A DNA stretch of 64,000 nt, from contig CAVQBC010000008.1 of the NCBI GenBank assembly GCA_963710665.1, positions 992,001-1,056,000 on the forward strand. Reading direction: 5' to 3'. The position numbers were made by a program, and so were the translations under genes. Below, piece by piece: positions 18,040 through 26,302 of the stretch. Numbering within the stretch: position 1 is the stretch's first letter; every line of letters begins with the position of its first letter. The stretch is from CAVQBC01 sp963710665 (GTDB lineage: Bacteria; Actinomycetota; Thermoleophilia; Solirubrobacterales; Solirubrobacteraceae). A model generated the notes under the pieces. It ran no database searches. It saw only the letters and a program-made list of their open reading frames with translations, and was not told where the DNA came from.

Positions 18040-20316
18040 CTACGCCTCGACGTCCAGCAGGCCCATCTGGCGGGCGCGGATGACCGCCTCTGAGCGCGAG
18101 CCCACGTCGAGCTTGCGGTATACGGCGTGCGCGTGGGTCTTGATCGTGTTCGCGGAGACGTGCAGGCGCCGCCCCATCTCCCGGAACGAGAGATGCGTCG
18201 GCATCAGCCCGAGGACCCGCAACTCGGCGGTCGTGAGCGAGGACGGGCCGACGAGCTCGGTGACCGTGAACGCCTCCACCTGGGCGGTGAGCTCGTCGAT
18301 CGCCGCCCGTAGCACCGCCGCGTCGCCCACCCGGGCGAGCCGGCGGGAGGCCTCGGCGAGCAGCGCCCGCGTGCCGGTCACGTCGCCGAGGCGCAGGGCC
18401 GCGCGGGCGAGCACCACGCGGGTCTCGACCTCGTACCACGGGACGTAGTCGACCAGCGTGGCCAGCAGCTCGGTCGCGTGGCGGCGGTCCGCCTGGGCAT
18501 CCTCGACGCGGTCGCGATGGGCGCGGACGAGCGCCGACACCGCGTAGACCAGCGCGCGCGTGGGGTAGCCGTCCAGCGCGGACCAGTCGACCTGCGCCCG
18601 CGCCCGCGACGTGAGCAGCTGCGCCTGCTCCCAGTCGCCGCCGTCGAGCGCGATCAGGGCGAGCTGCGCGAGGCAGAGCACCTGGACGCTCGGCGCGGCG
18701 ATCGCGCCGCGGCGGGCGCCCTCCTCGAGATGGGCCCGGCCCGCGCTCCCGTCGCCCCGCAGGTGCTCGCCCACGCCGCGCAGCAGGCAGCACAGCGACC
18801 GCCACGGGCTGTCCTCGGCGAAGCGCGCGTACGCCCGCCCGGCGTCGGCGACCATGCGGTCCAGGCCGTCCCGGGCGACCGCCGCCCGCATCATCGCCAC
18901 CCCGGCCTCGACCGGCTCGGCGTCCGTGCCGCCGGCGCGGCGCTCGGCCGCGGCGGTCCAGTGCTCGACGAGGTCGCGGTCGCCGCGGGCGAGGTGGCTC
19001 GCCGCGGCGGTGAGCGCGAGCGTCGGATGGGCGGCGATCTGGTCGGGCGTGAAGTGCGCGAGCCAGCTCTGCACGTCGGCGTTGCGGCCGTCCAGGACGT
19101 GGCCGCCCGCGCACGTCCACAGCAGCCGGCCGGCGCCCGCCGCGTCACCGGCTTCGATCGCGTGGCCGATGGCGCGGTCGACGTCGCCGGCGCCCGCGTA
19201 GAAGGCGCTGGCCCGCCGGTGCAGCCCGACCTCGCGCTCCGGCTCGGCGCGCCGCAGCTCGGCCTGCAGCATGCGGGCGAGGAGCGGATGGTGCCGGTAG
19301 GTCGTGTCGACGTCGTCGAGCGGGACCACGAGCACGTTGGAGCGGGAGAGGTCGCGCAGCACGACGCCTGAGCCCCGGCTCTCCAGCACGGCGTCGCACA
19401 GCGGTCCCGACAGCGTGTCGAGCATCGACGTGCGCTGCAGGAAGGCGCGCTCGTCGTCCGCGAGCGTCCCGAGCAGCTCCTCCCGGACGTAGTCGGCCAT
19501 CAGCCGGTCGTCGCCGCCGAAGCGGGCGACGGCGCGGTGGACGTCCGGGCGGCCGCGCAGCGAGAGCGCCGCCAGGTAGAGCCCCGCGGGCCATCCCTCG
19601 GTGCGCTGCAGGAGCACCAGCACGTCCTGGGCGGGGAGGTCGAGGCCGCTCATGGCGAGCATCAGCGCCGCCTCGCGGCGGCTCATCACCAGGTCCCGCG
19701 CGCGCAGGTCGACGAGCATCCCCTCGGCCCGCAGCCGCCCGATGGGCAGCGCCGGCTCCTCGCGCGAGGCGAGCACGACCTGCGAGCCCGGCGGCACGGC
19801 GCCGATGACGGCCTCGAGCGCCGCCAGCGCCTCGGGGGAGCGCAGCCGGTGGACGTCGTCGACCACCAGCACGAACGGGCGCTCGCGCGCCTCCAGCGAG
19901 CGGGCGAGCTCGCCGAGCATCGTCCCCGCGGCGCCGGTGGGGACCGCGCGCAGGCCGTCGCCGGCGGCGCCGGCGTGGCCGAGCGCCAGGGCGATCGCGG
20001 TCACCAGCCGGCTCGGGTCGTCGTCGGCCTCGTCGGCCGTGAGCCAGCCGACGGTCCGCGGCTCGGCTCCCACCCAGTGCGACAGCAGCGTCGTCTTGCC
20101 GTAGCCGGCGGGCGCGACGACGAGCACGAGCGGGACGTCGGCGCTCTGAGCCAGGCGGCGCACGAGGCGCTCCCGGCGCAGCGTCCGCCTGCGGAGGCGC
20201 GGCGGGCGGCGCCGGCGCGCGGCCGCCACGTCGATCAGCGTCGCCGGCGCGGGTCCGGCGGGCGCGGCGGGGAGCGGGCGGGTCACGGCGGAGACCTCGG
20301 TCATCCGGCCGAGCAT
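18040..20316 (-). CDS. MalT-like LuxR-family ATPase transcription regulator
   Basis: 758 residues. The N-terminal STAND-type ATPase has Walker A APAGYGKTTLLSHW near residue 70 and Walker B FVLVVDDVHRL near 150. A long helical-repeat middle (about 370-680) follows. The C-terminal LuxR helix-turn-helix is LTTAELRVLGLMPTHLSFREMGRRLHVS in two adjoining parts, then NTIKTHAHAVYRKL. Such proteins bind a small inducer and ATP, then activate transcription as oligomers. The inducer is unknown. ATG 20316 is used; MTEVSAV at 20304 is an alternative. Its upstream region holds a weak GCAGGCTCC element at 20343-20351. Confidence 0.88.
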   Translation of the reverse strand: MLGRMTEVSAVTRPLPAAPAGPAPATLIDVAAARRRRPPRLRRRTLRRERLVRRLAQSADVPLVLVVAPAGYGKTTLLSHWVGAEPRTVGWLTADEADDDPSRLVTAIALALGHAGAAGDGLRAVPTGAAGTMLGELARSLEARERPFVLVVDDVHRLRSPEALAALEAVIGAVPPGSQVVLASREEPALPIGRLRAEGMLVDLRARDLVMSRREAALMLAMSGLDLPAQDVLVLLQRTEGWPAGLYLAALSLRGRPDVHRAVARFGGDDRLMADYVREELLGTLADDERAFLQRTSMLDTLSGPLCDAVLESRGSGVVLRDLSRSNVLVVPLDDVDTTYRHHPLLARMLQAELRRAEPEREVGLHRRASAFYAGAGDVDRAIGHAIEAGDAAGAGRLLWTCAGGHVLDGRNADVQSWLAHFTPDQIAAHPTLALTAAASHLARGDRDLVEHWTAAAERRAGGTDAEPVEAGVAMMRAAVARDGLDRMVADAGRAYARFAEDSPWRSLCCLLRGVGEHLRGDGSAGRAHLEEGARRGAIAAPSVQVLCLAQLALIALDGGDWEQAQLLTSRARAQVDWSALDGYPTRALVYAVSALVRAHRDRVEDAQADRRHATELLATLVDYVPWYEVETRVVLARAALRLGDVTGTRALLAEASRRLARVGDAAVLRAAIDELTAQVEAFTVTELVGPSSLTTAELRVLGLMPTHLSFREMGRRLHVSANTIKTHAHAVYRKLDVGSRSEAVIRARQMGLLDVEA

Positions 20317-20409
20317 CGCCGAGTCGCGGAGACGCGGGCAAGGGAGCCTGCCACCGTGTCCGGCGAGGGGTGGGCACCCCCGCCGGAGGAGGGGGCGTCA
20401 CCCGCGCGG

Positions 20410-20436
20410 GTCGTGGCCGCCGCGGGCGGCCACGAC
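20410..20436 (-). terminator. Strong hairpin after the SHOCT-domain gene
   Basis: GTCGTGGCCGCC and GGCGGCCACGAC form a perfect 12-base stem with a 3-base loop, 12 bases after the stop of the minus-strand gene at 20448. It is one of the strongest hairpins in the window. No T tract follows, as is common in very GC-rich actinobacteria. Confidence 0.6.
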
Positions 20437-20447
20437 CTCGAGTGCGG

Positions 20448-20750
20448 TCAGTTGCCGAGCAGCTTCGCCTTCTGCTGCGCGAACTCCTCGTCCGTGAGAA
20501 CGCCCTGCTCGTGGAGCTGGCCGAGCTGCTTGAGCTGCTCGATCATGTCCGACGTGACGCCGGACGAGGGCGCCGCAGCGGCGGGCTGAGGCGCCGGCGC
20601 GGCCGGGGCGGGCTGCGCCTCGAGGTCCTGGAGGCGCGCATCCTGGTCCATCTCGCGCTCCTGGGAGGCCTGGCGGCGCTTGCCGGCCACGTAGGCCCCG
20701 CCGCCGACCGCCGCGGCCCGCAGCAGGGGCCGCCGTCGCATGAGTGGCAT
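20448..20750 (-). CDS. Small SHOCT-domain protein
   Basis: 100 residues. A short basic hydrophobic N-terminus (RRRPLLRAAAVGGGAYVAG) may insert in the membrane. A proline/alanine-rich linker follows, then the C-terminal SHOCT motif QLGQLHEQGVLTDEEFAQQK ending KLLGN. SHOCT is a short helical hairpin found at protein ends, probably for oligomerisation. ATG 20750 has AGGAGG just upstream. A second SHOCT tail ends the membrane protein at 21746, so the two may interact. It follows the CMD-like gene by 8 bases on the same strand. Confidence 0.7.
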   Translation of the reverse strand: MPLMRRRPLLRAAAVGGGAYVAGKRRQASQEREMDQDARLQDLEAQPAPAAPAPQPAAAAPSSGVTSDMIEQLKQLGQLHEQGVLTDEEFAQQKAKLLGN

Positions 20751-20758
20751 CCCGCCTC

Positions 20759-21107
20759 CTAACCCGCGCCCTCGGGGAGGTCGAGCCCCATGGCCACCAT
20801 GAGCTCCGGCGCGGCGGCGACAATCTTCGGGCCGCCGACCTGCGGGGCGACGGCATGGAGCACGCCGAGGAGATCCTCCGGCGTGGCGCCCGCGTCGAGC
20901 GCGTTGGCGACCTGCCAGGCGTAGGACGCCGGGAGGCGCGTCGAGGGCGATCAGCGCCGCGATCTTGACGAGCGCGAACGTCCGCGCGTCGAGCCCGCTG
21001 CGCTCGAGCTCGGCCTCGCGGAGCCCGATCACGGTCGCGAGGGTCTCGAGGTCGCCGGCCGAGACGCCCTTGAGGGCGTCGTGGGTGTCGTCCGCGATTG
21101 ACGCCAT
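20759..21107 (-). CDS. Carboxymuconolactone decarboxylase-like (AhpD fold) protein, one-base frameshift
   Basis: Corrected length about 115 residues. The sequence ARTFALVKIAALIALD followed by ASYAWQVANALDAGATPEDL and a helix with PKIVAAAPELMVAMG is the AhpD/CMD helical fold. The redox CxxC..H motif of true AhpD is absent, so peroxidase activity is doubtful. The frame breaks near 20938: one extra base after IALD. ATG 21107 has an excellent ribosome site (AAAGGAG). It starts a two-gene unit with the SHOCT protein. A CGGATGAGGCGG block upstream (21164-21175, read on the minus strand) resembles the right half of the recurring element. Confidence 0.65.
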
Positions 21108-21222
21108 CCGATCTCCTTTCGCTTGCGGTGCGATGGCCCGCGAATCTATGGTCGGCACCATGGCGCCGCCTCATCCGGTTGGGACTAGAGGAGCCCGTGA
21201 ACCGCGCTGTACGGTCGCCGCG

Positions 21223-21742
21223 ATGAGCCTTCGCCTCGTCATCGCCGCTGTGGGTGCGTGCCTGGTGCTCGCCGGCTGCGGCGGGTCCTCCGACGAGGGC
21301 TCGTCGTCCTCCTCCGAGAAGACCGCGGAGCCCACGGCCGCCGCGACGGAGACCCAGACGCCGGAGGCCACCAAGACGACGTCGGCTTCGGAGCAGAAGG
21401 CCCAGGACACGGTTTGCACGGCACGCAGCGACATCAAGAAGGAGATCTCGGACGATCAAGGGGCTGTCGCCGTCGATCAGCAGCGTCGGGGCGGCCAAGT
21501 CGAGCCTCGAGGCGATCGACGACGACCTCCAGAAGATCGACAGCGCCCGGAACGACCTGAGCGCCGAGCGCAAGAAGGACGTCCAATCGGCCACGAACCA
21601 GCTCGAGTCCGACGTCAAGGAGATCCAGGGGGACCTCGTCTCCGGCATCGCCGGCGGAGGGCTCGAGAAGACGCTGCGATCGGCGGCCACGAAGCTCGAG
21701 AACAGCTTCAACGAGTCCTTCTCGAACGTGGGCTGCTCCTAG
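21223..21742 (+). CDS. Lipoprotein, one-base frameshift
   Basis: Corrected length about 172 residues. Signal peptide MSLRLVIAAVGACLVLAGC ends in lipobox LAGC, so the mature protein should be lipid-anchored at Cys19 on the outer face of the membrane. A Ser/Thr/Glu-rich linker follows, then a helical domain (KSSLEAIDDDLQKIDSARND, EIQGDLVSGIAG) ending NVGCS. Two cysteines, VCTARSD and the C-terminal one, may pair. The frame breaks near 21450 by one extra base. The stop is 3 bases before the next membrane gene, so they are co-expressed. Function unknown. Confidence 0.65.
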
Positions 21743-21745
21743 GCC

Positions 21746-23188
21746 ATGCGGCGGAACACCGCCCGCGCCCTGATCGTCCTCGCCTCGCTGATGGCGTTCA
21801 TCGCCATCTTCGCCGTGTGGGTGAACCGTCAGCTGCTCAACACGGACAACTGGACGAAGACGAGCAGCCAGATGCTCGCCGACCCGGTCATCCGCAATCA
21901 GGTCGCCGACTTCCTCGTCGACCAGCTGTACGCGAACGTCGACGTCCAGGCGGAGCTGCAGGCGGCGCTGCCACCCCGCCTGCAGCCGCTCGCCGGCCCG
22001 GCGGCCGGCGCGCTGCGCAACCTCGCGGACAACGCCTCGAGGCAGATGCTCGCGCGCCCCCGCGCGCAGCAGGCGTGGGAGGACGCCAACCGCGCGGCGC
22101 ACGAGACGTTCCTGAAAGTGGTCGAGGGCGGCGGCCCGATCGTCTCCACCCAGGGCGGCGTCGTCACGCTGGACGCCCGCACGCTGCTCGTGCAGATCGC
22201 CGATCGCGTCGGGGTCGGCGGGCGCGTCGTGGCCAAGATCCCGCCGAACGCGGGGCAGATCACGGTCCTCAAGTCGGACCAGCTCGCGGCGGCGCAGGAC
22301 ATCGTGCGGCTGCTCAAGCCCCTGGCCATCGGGCTGGTGGTCGGGTCGCTGGCGCTGTTCGGGATCGCGCTCGCGATCGCGCCCGGTTGGCGCCGCCAGA
22401 TCGCTCGCCTGTACGGGATCGGCCTCGTGGTGGCCGGCGTCACCTCGCTCGTCGTCACCAAGCTGGCCGGGGACGAGGTCGTCAACTCGTTCGCCACGAC
22501 CGCGGCGTTGGAACCGGCGGTCCAGAATGCGTGGACGATCATCACGCCGCTGCTGCACCAGGCGACCGTCGCGCTCATCGGCTACGGCGTGCTGCTGTTC
22601 CTCGGCGCCTGGGTCGCCGGGCCCATGCGGCCGGCGGTGGCCATCCGGCGGGGGCTCGCGCCCTACCTTCACGATCCGCTGATCGCCTACGCGGGCCTCG
22701 CGATCGTCCTCGCGATCGGGATCCTGTGGTGGTCGCCCACGCCCGCGACGCGCAACCCGGTGCTGGCGCTGGCTCTCGTGGTGCTGATCGCCCTCGGCTT
22801 CGAGGCCGTGCGCCGCCAGACCGTCCGCGAGTTCCCCGACGCCAGCCGCGCGGCGGCGCTCGGTCGCTGGCAGGAGCGCATCCAGGCGGGCGGGCGCTGG
22901 ATCGGCGGTCGCGCCTCGTCGGGTGCCCGGGTCGCGCGCGACTCCGTAACGCAGGGGACGGCCTCCGTGCGACAGGCGGCGGCGCCGCATCTCGGCGGTA
23001 GGGGAGATACCCCGGCCGGGGACACTCCGGCGACGGTGACCGGTCCCCCCACGGAGGCCGAGAAGCTCGACCAGCTCGAGCGGCTCGTGCGCCTGCGCGA
23101 CGCCGGCGCCCTCGACGAGGAGGAGTTCCGCACCCAGAAGGCCAAGCTGCTGCAGGGCGACACCGCGCAGCTCGACGGCGGGACCTAG
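21746..23188 (+). CDS. Membrane protein with C-terminal SHOCT domain
   Basis: 480 residues. An N-terminal helix (LIVLASLMAFIAIFAVWV) is followed by a large extracytoplasmic domain to about residue 185, a block of membrane segments to about 370, and a cytoplasmic tail. The tail ends in a SHOCT motif, LVRLRDAGALDEEEFRTQ then KAKLLQ. This architecture is common in actinobacteria but unassigned. It lies 3 bases after the lipoprotein, which may be its partner on the outer face. The SHOCT tail resembles that of the protein at 20448. Confidence 0.7.
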   Translation: MRRNTARALIVLASLMAFIAIFAVWVNRQLLNTDNWTKTSSQMLADPVIRNQVADFLVDQLYANVDVQAELQAALPPRLQPLAGPAAGALRNLADNASRQMLARPRAQQAWEDANRAAHETFLKVVEGGGPIVSTQGGVVTLDARTLLVQIADRVGVGGRVVAKIPPNAGQITVLKSDQLAAAQDIVRLLKPLAIGLVVGSLALFGIALAIAPGWRRQIARLYGIGLVVAGVTSLVVTKLAGDEVVNSFATTAALEPAVQNAWTIITPLLHQATVALIGYGVLLFLGAWVAGPMRPAVAIRRGLAPYLHDPLIAYAGLAIVLAIGILWWSPTPATRNPVLALALVVLIALGFEAVRRQTVREFPDASRAAALGRWQERIQAGGRWIGGRASSGARVARDSVTQGTASVRQAAAPHLGGRGDTPAGDTPATVTGPPTEAEKLDQLERLVRLRDAGALDEEEFRTQKAKLLQGDTAQLDGGT

Positions 23189-23244
23189 GCGGTGGCGGCG
23201 GCGGTCGCCGCCAGGCGCCGTGGGGTCGTGGAATCAACCGCCTG

Positions 23245-23291
23245 TCACCCGTTTCGGGTGAGGCGGGGCAGCGGGGAGGCGGGCAGGCTCC
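23245..23291 (+). promoter_or_regulatory. Bipartite TCACCC regulatory element (site 1)
   Basis: A perfect inverted repeat TCACCCG-TTT-CGGGTGA is followed, from its 39th base, by GCAGGCTCC. The same two parts at the same spacing occur at 29853 and, reversed, at 32490. The GTG start of the downstream gene is 53 bases from the first T, against 52 at site 2. Likely an activator-binding site next to a core promoter; the function is inferred. Confidence 0.6.
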
Positions 23292-23297
23292 TGGGAT

Positions 23298-24029
23298 GTG
23301 ATCGTCACGGTGCTGTGGCATGCGGCGACGTACCCCCCGCGGACGGCGGCGCGGATGACCGCCGGCGCGGCCGCGGACGCCGGGGCGCGCACCGGGCGGC
23401 GGGTGGAGTGGGCGCTCCGCGAGCGGATCGAGCTCGCGGCGCTGGCGGCGCTCGACGCCGTGCTGGCGTCCCCGCGCGTGGACGAGGCGGTCGAGCGCGT
23501 GCTGGCGAGCGACGTCGCCGAACGGTCGGTGGCGCGGGCGCTGAGCGGCGAGCTCGTCGACGTCGTCGCGCAGGACCTCGTGCGCTTCGCCGTGGTCGAG
23601 CGCGTCACCGAGCGCCTGCTCGCCGACGGCATCGCCGAGCGGCTCGCGGCCCGCGTCCTCGAGGGCCCCGAGCTCGAGGTCATCGTCGAGTCGGCGGTCG
23701 ACAGCCCGGCGATGGAGCGGCTGGTCACCCGCGTGATCGAGAGCAGGCTCGTCGAGAACGCGGTCACGCGGTTGGTGGACGACACCGCGGCGCGGCTGCC
23801 CGAGAGGCCGGCGCTGTGGACCCTCATCGGCGAGATCTCCCAGAGCGAGGCCGTCACGGAGGCGATCACCCAGCAGGGGATGGGCCTCGCCGACCAGATC
23901 GCCGACGACGTGCGAGATCAGACGCGCCACGTCGACGATGGGATGGAGCGCGTCGTGCACCGGTTGTTCCGGCGCCGGCGGCAGGGCCCGGGCCCCAACG
24001 GCTCGCTACCCGCGCCCGAGGCGCCCTAG
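23298..24029 (+). CDS. Hypothetical protein with helical repeats
   Basis: 243 residues, no family recognised with confidence. It contains repeated segments of the type AERLAARVLEG, AMERLVTRVIES and LVENAVTRLVD, suggesting a row of similar amphipathic helices, and ends with a basic tail (RLFRRRRQG). No signal peptide or clear membrane segment is seen. Similar Val/Glu/Arg-rich proteins are often found beside RDD proteins in this group of bacteria. GTG 23298 lies just after the TCACCC element, which would leave almost no leader. ATG 23355 is another possible start. It is 7 bases before the RDD gene. Confidence 0.5.
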   Translation: MIVTVLWHAATYPPRTAARMTAGAAADAGARTGRRVEWALRERIELAALAALDAVLASPRVDEAVERVLASDVAERSVARALSGELVDVVAQDLVRFAVVERVTERLLADGIAERLAARVLEGPELEVIVESAVDSPAMERLVTRVIESRLVENAVTRLVDDTAARLPERPALWTLIGEISQSEAVTEAITQQGMGLADQIADDVRDQTRHVDDGMERVVHRLFRRRRQGPGPNGSLPAPEAP

Positions 24030-24036
24030 GTCCGGG

Positions 24037-24615
24037 ATGTCCGCCATGGCCGATCCCGACCCGCTCGAGGCGAGCGTCGTCGGCGGCGTGTCGCCCCCGC
24101 GCGACCCGCCGCGTGCCCCCGAGCCGCCGCCACCGGCGGCGAAGCCGCTCGCCCCGGCTGCCGCCGGTCGCGACCATGCCGTGTCCGTGTCGCCGTACGC
24201 CGGGCTCGCGAGCCGGACGCTCGCGTTCGGGATCGACGCCGGGATCATCAACGGCGTCGCGTTCCTCACCGGGGTCGTCGTCGCGGCCGGGCTCTCGATC
24301 CTCGACGTCCCGAATGGGGTCGAGTCGGCGCTGTACGCCCTCGGCGGCCTGCTGGCCATCGTGTGGACGATCGGCTACTTCGTGTTCTTCTGGTCGGCGA
24401 GCGGCGAGACCCCGGGGAACCGCCTGCTGGACATCAAGGTGCAGGTGGCCGGCGAGAACCGCCCGCCCAGTCCTCGGCGCGCGTTCTTCCGCGTCCTCCT
24501 GCTCCTGCTGTCGGGGATCCTGCTGTGCGCCGGCTTCCTGCTGATCCTCTTCGACCGGCGCCGGCGCGCGCTCCACGACTGCCTGGCCGGCACCGTGGTG
24601 GTCTACACGGACTGA
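24037..24615 (+). CDS. RDD-domain membrane protein
   Basis: 192 residues. A proline-rich cytoplasmic N-terminus (about 50 residues) precedes an RDD domain: LASRTLAFGIDAGIIN holds the Arg and Asp of the name, and helices with GLLAIVWTIGYFVFFW and LLLLLSGILLCAGFLLI complete three membrane segments. SGETPGNRLLDIKV is the usual RDD loop. Function is not established in general; some RDD proteins act in ion or solute transport. It lies between the helical-repeat protein and cydD with short gaps, so it is part of one transcript. Confidence 0.8.
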   Translation: MSAMADPDPLEASVVGGVSPPRDPPRAPEPPPPAAKPLAPAAAGRDHAVSVSPYAGLASRTLAFGIDAGIINGVAFLTGVVVAAGLSILDVPNGVESALYALGGLLAIVWTIGYFVFFWSASGETPGNRLLDIKVQVAGENRPPSPRRAFFRVLLLLLSGILLCAGFLLILFDRRRRALHDCLAGTVVVYTD

Positions 24616-24625
24616 GCCTCGCGCG

Positions 24626-26302
24626 ATGCGCGTGCTCGACCCGCGCCTCCTCCGCACCGCCCGCTCGGCGCGGATGCTGCTCGGGACGGACGTCGCGATC
24701 GGACTCGTCACCGCCCTGCTGGTCGTACTGCAGGCGGCGCTGCTGGCGCACGTCGTCGCGCGCGCGTTCGCGGGCGCCGCGGTTGCGGACGTGGCGACCG
24801 AGCTCGTCCTGCTCGTCGCCGCCTTCGCGGCGCGCGGGGCGCTCGCCTGGGGGTTCGAGGTGGCGGGGCGGCGGGCCGCGTCGACGGCGCTGTCCGAGCT
24901 GCGCCTCGCGCTCGTCGCGCGGCGGCTGACCGCGCAGCCGGCGGCGCTCGACGGTACCGAGGCGGGGGAGGTCGCGGCGGCGGCCGTACAGGGCGTCGAG
25001 CGGCTCGAGGCCTACTTCGCGCGCTGCCTGCCGCAGGTCGTCCTTGCGTGCCTGGTCCCGCCCGTGGTGCTCGTCGCGGCCGGCGTCGCCGACCTCGCGT
25101 CCGCCGCGATCATGGCCGCGACGCTGCCGCTCGTCCCCGTCTTCATGTGGCTGATCGGGCGCCACACCGAGCGGCGCACCGATGAGCGGTGGCACGCGCT
25201 GCGGCTGCTGTCCGTGCGCTTCCTCGACACGGTGCGCGGGCTGCCGACCCTGCGCGCGTTCAACCGCGGCCGCGCGGAGGCGGCGTCGCTGGCCGACGCC
25301 GGCGAGCGCTACCGGCGGGCGACCATGGAGACGCTGCGCGTGGCATTCCTGTCGGGGTCCGTGCTCGAGCTGGCCGCGACGCTCGGCGTGGCGATCGTGG
25401 CGGTCGAGGTGGGCGTCCGCCTGGTCGGCGGCAGTATCGGGCTGGAGGCGGGACTGCTGGTCCTGGTGCTGGCGCCCGAGCTGTACCTGCCGCTCCGCCG
25501 GCTCGGCGCCGAGTACCACGCGAGCGCGGACGGCCTGGCCGTGGCCGGGCGCATCCTCGAGTTGCTGGAGGCGCCGGCGGAGGCCGCGCCCGGCGGCGCG
25601 CGGGTCCCGCCGAGCCCCGCGGCGGCGACCGTGCGCCTCGAGGGCGTGAGCTTCCGCTACCCCGCGCGGGCGCCTCTGGTGCTCGACGAGGTCAGCCTCG
25701 AGCTCGCCCCCGGGGAGACGGTGGCGCTGACCGGCGAGAGCGGCGCGGGGAAGAGCACGCTGGCGGGCCTGCTGCTGCTCCTCTACCGCCCGACCGGCGG
25801 GCGGATCACGGTCGGCGGCGTCGACCTCGCCGCGTGCCGGCCGGAAGCCTGGCGGCGCCACGTCGCGTGGGTGCCCCAGCACCCGACGCTCCTGCCGGGG
25901 ACGGTCGCCGACAACATCCGCATGGGCGTCCCGGGCGCGACCGGCGCGGCGGTGCGCGAGGCGGCCCGGCTGGCGGGCGCGGACCGCTTCGCCGCGGCGC
26001 TGTCGTCCGGCTACGACACTCCGGTGGGCGCCGCGGGACGCCCGCTGTCCACCGGCGAGCGCCGCCGGATCGCGCTCGCGCGCGCGTTCCTGCGCGACGC
26101 CCCGCTCGTGATCCTCGACGAGCCGACGGCCGACCTCGACGACGCGAGCGCGGAGGTCGTCGCCGCCGCCGTCGAGCGGCTCTGCGCGCGCCGGACCGTG
26201 CTGCTGATCGCCCACCGGCCGGAGCTCGCGGCGCGGGCCGACCGGATCGTCCGGCTCGCGCCGGCCGGGCTGGCCGCCGTGGCCGCGCTCACCCCGGCAT
26301 GA
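24626..26302 (+). CDS. cydD: CydD-type ABC exporter half
   Basis: 558 residues. Six membrane helices (about 1-310) are fused to an ATPase domain: Walker A GESGAGKSTLAG, signature RPLSTGERRRIALARAF (LSTGE rather than LSGGQ), and Walker B LVILDEPTADLD. With CydC it forms a heterodimeric exporter of glutathione/cysteine or a haem-linked function needed to mature cytochrome bd. The TM sequence and the pairing with cydC support the CydD assignment over a general exporter. The stop overlaps cydC by 4 bases. The oxidase genes cydAB are not in the window. Confidence 0.88.
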   Translation: MRVLDPRLLRTARSARMLLGTDVAIGLVTALLVVLQAALLAHVVARAFAGAAVADVATELVLLVAAFAARGALAWGFEVAGRRAASTALSELRLALVARRLTAQPAALDGTEAGEVAAAAVQGVERLEAYFARCLPQVVLACLVPPVVLVAAGVADLASAAIMAATLPLVPVFMWLIGRHTERRTDERWHALRLLSVRFLDTVRGLPTLRAFNRGRAEAASLADAGERYRRATMETLRVAFLSGSVLELAATLGVAIVAVEVGVRLVGGSIGLEAGLLVLVLAPELYLPLRRLGAEYHASADGLAVAGRILELLEAPAEAAPGGARVPPSPAAATVRLEGVSFRYPARAPLVLDEVSLELAPGETVALTGESGAGKSTLAGLLLLLYRPTGGRITVGGVDLAACRPEAWRRHVAWVPQHPTLLPGTVADNIRMGVPGATGAAVREAARLAGADRFAAALSSGYDTPVGAAGRPLSTGERRRIALARAFLRDAPLVILDEPTADLDDASAEVVAAAVERLCARRTVLLIAHRPELAARADRIVRLAPAGLAAVAALTPA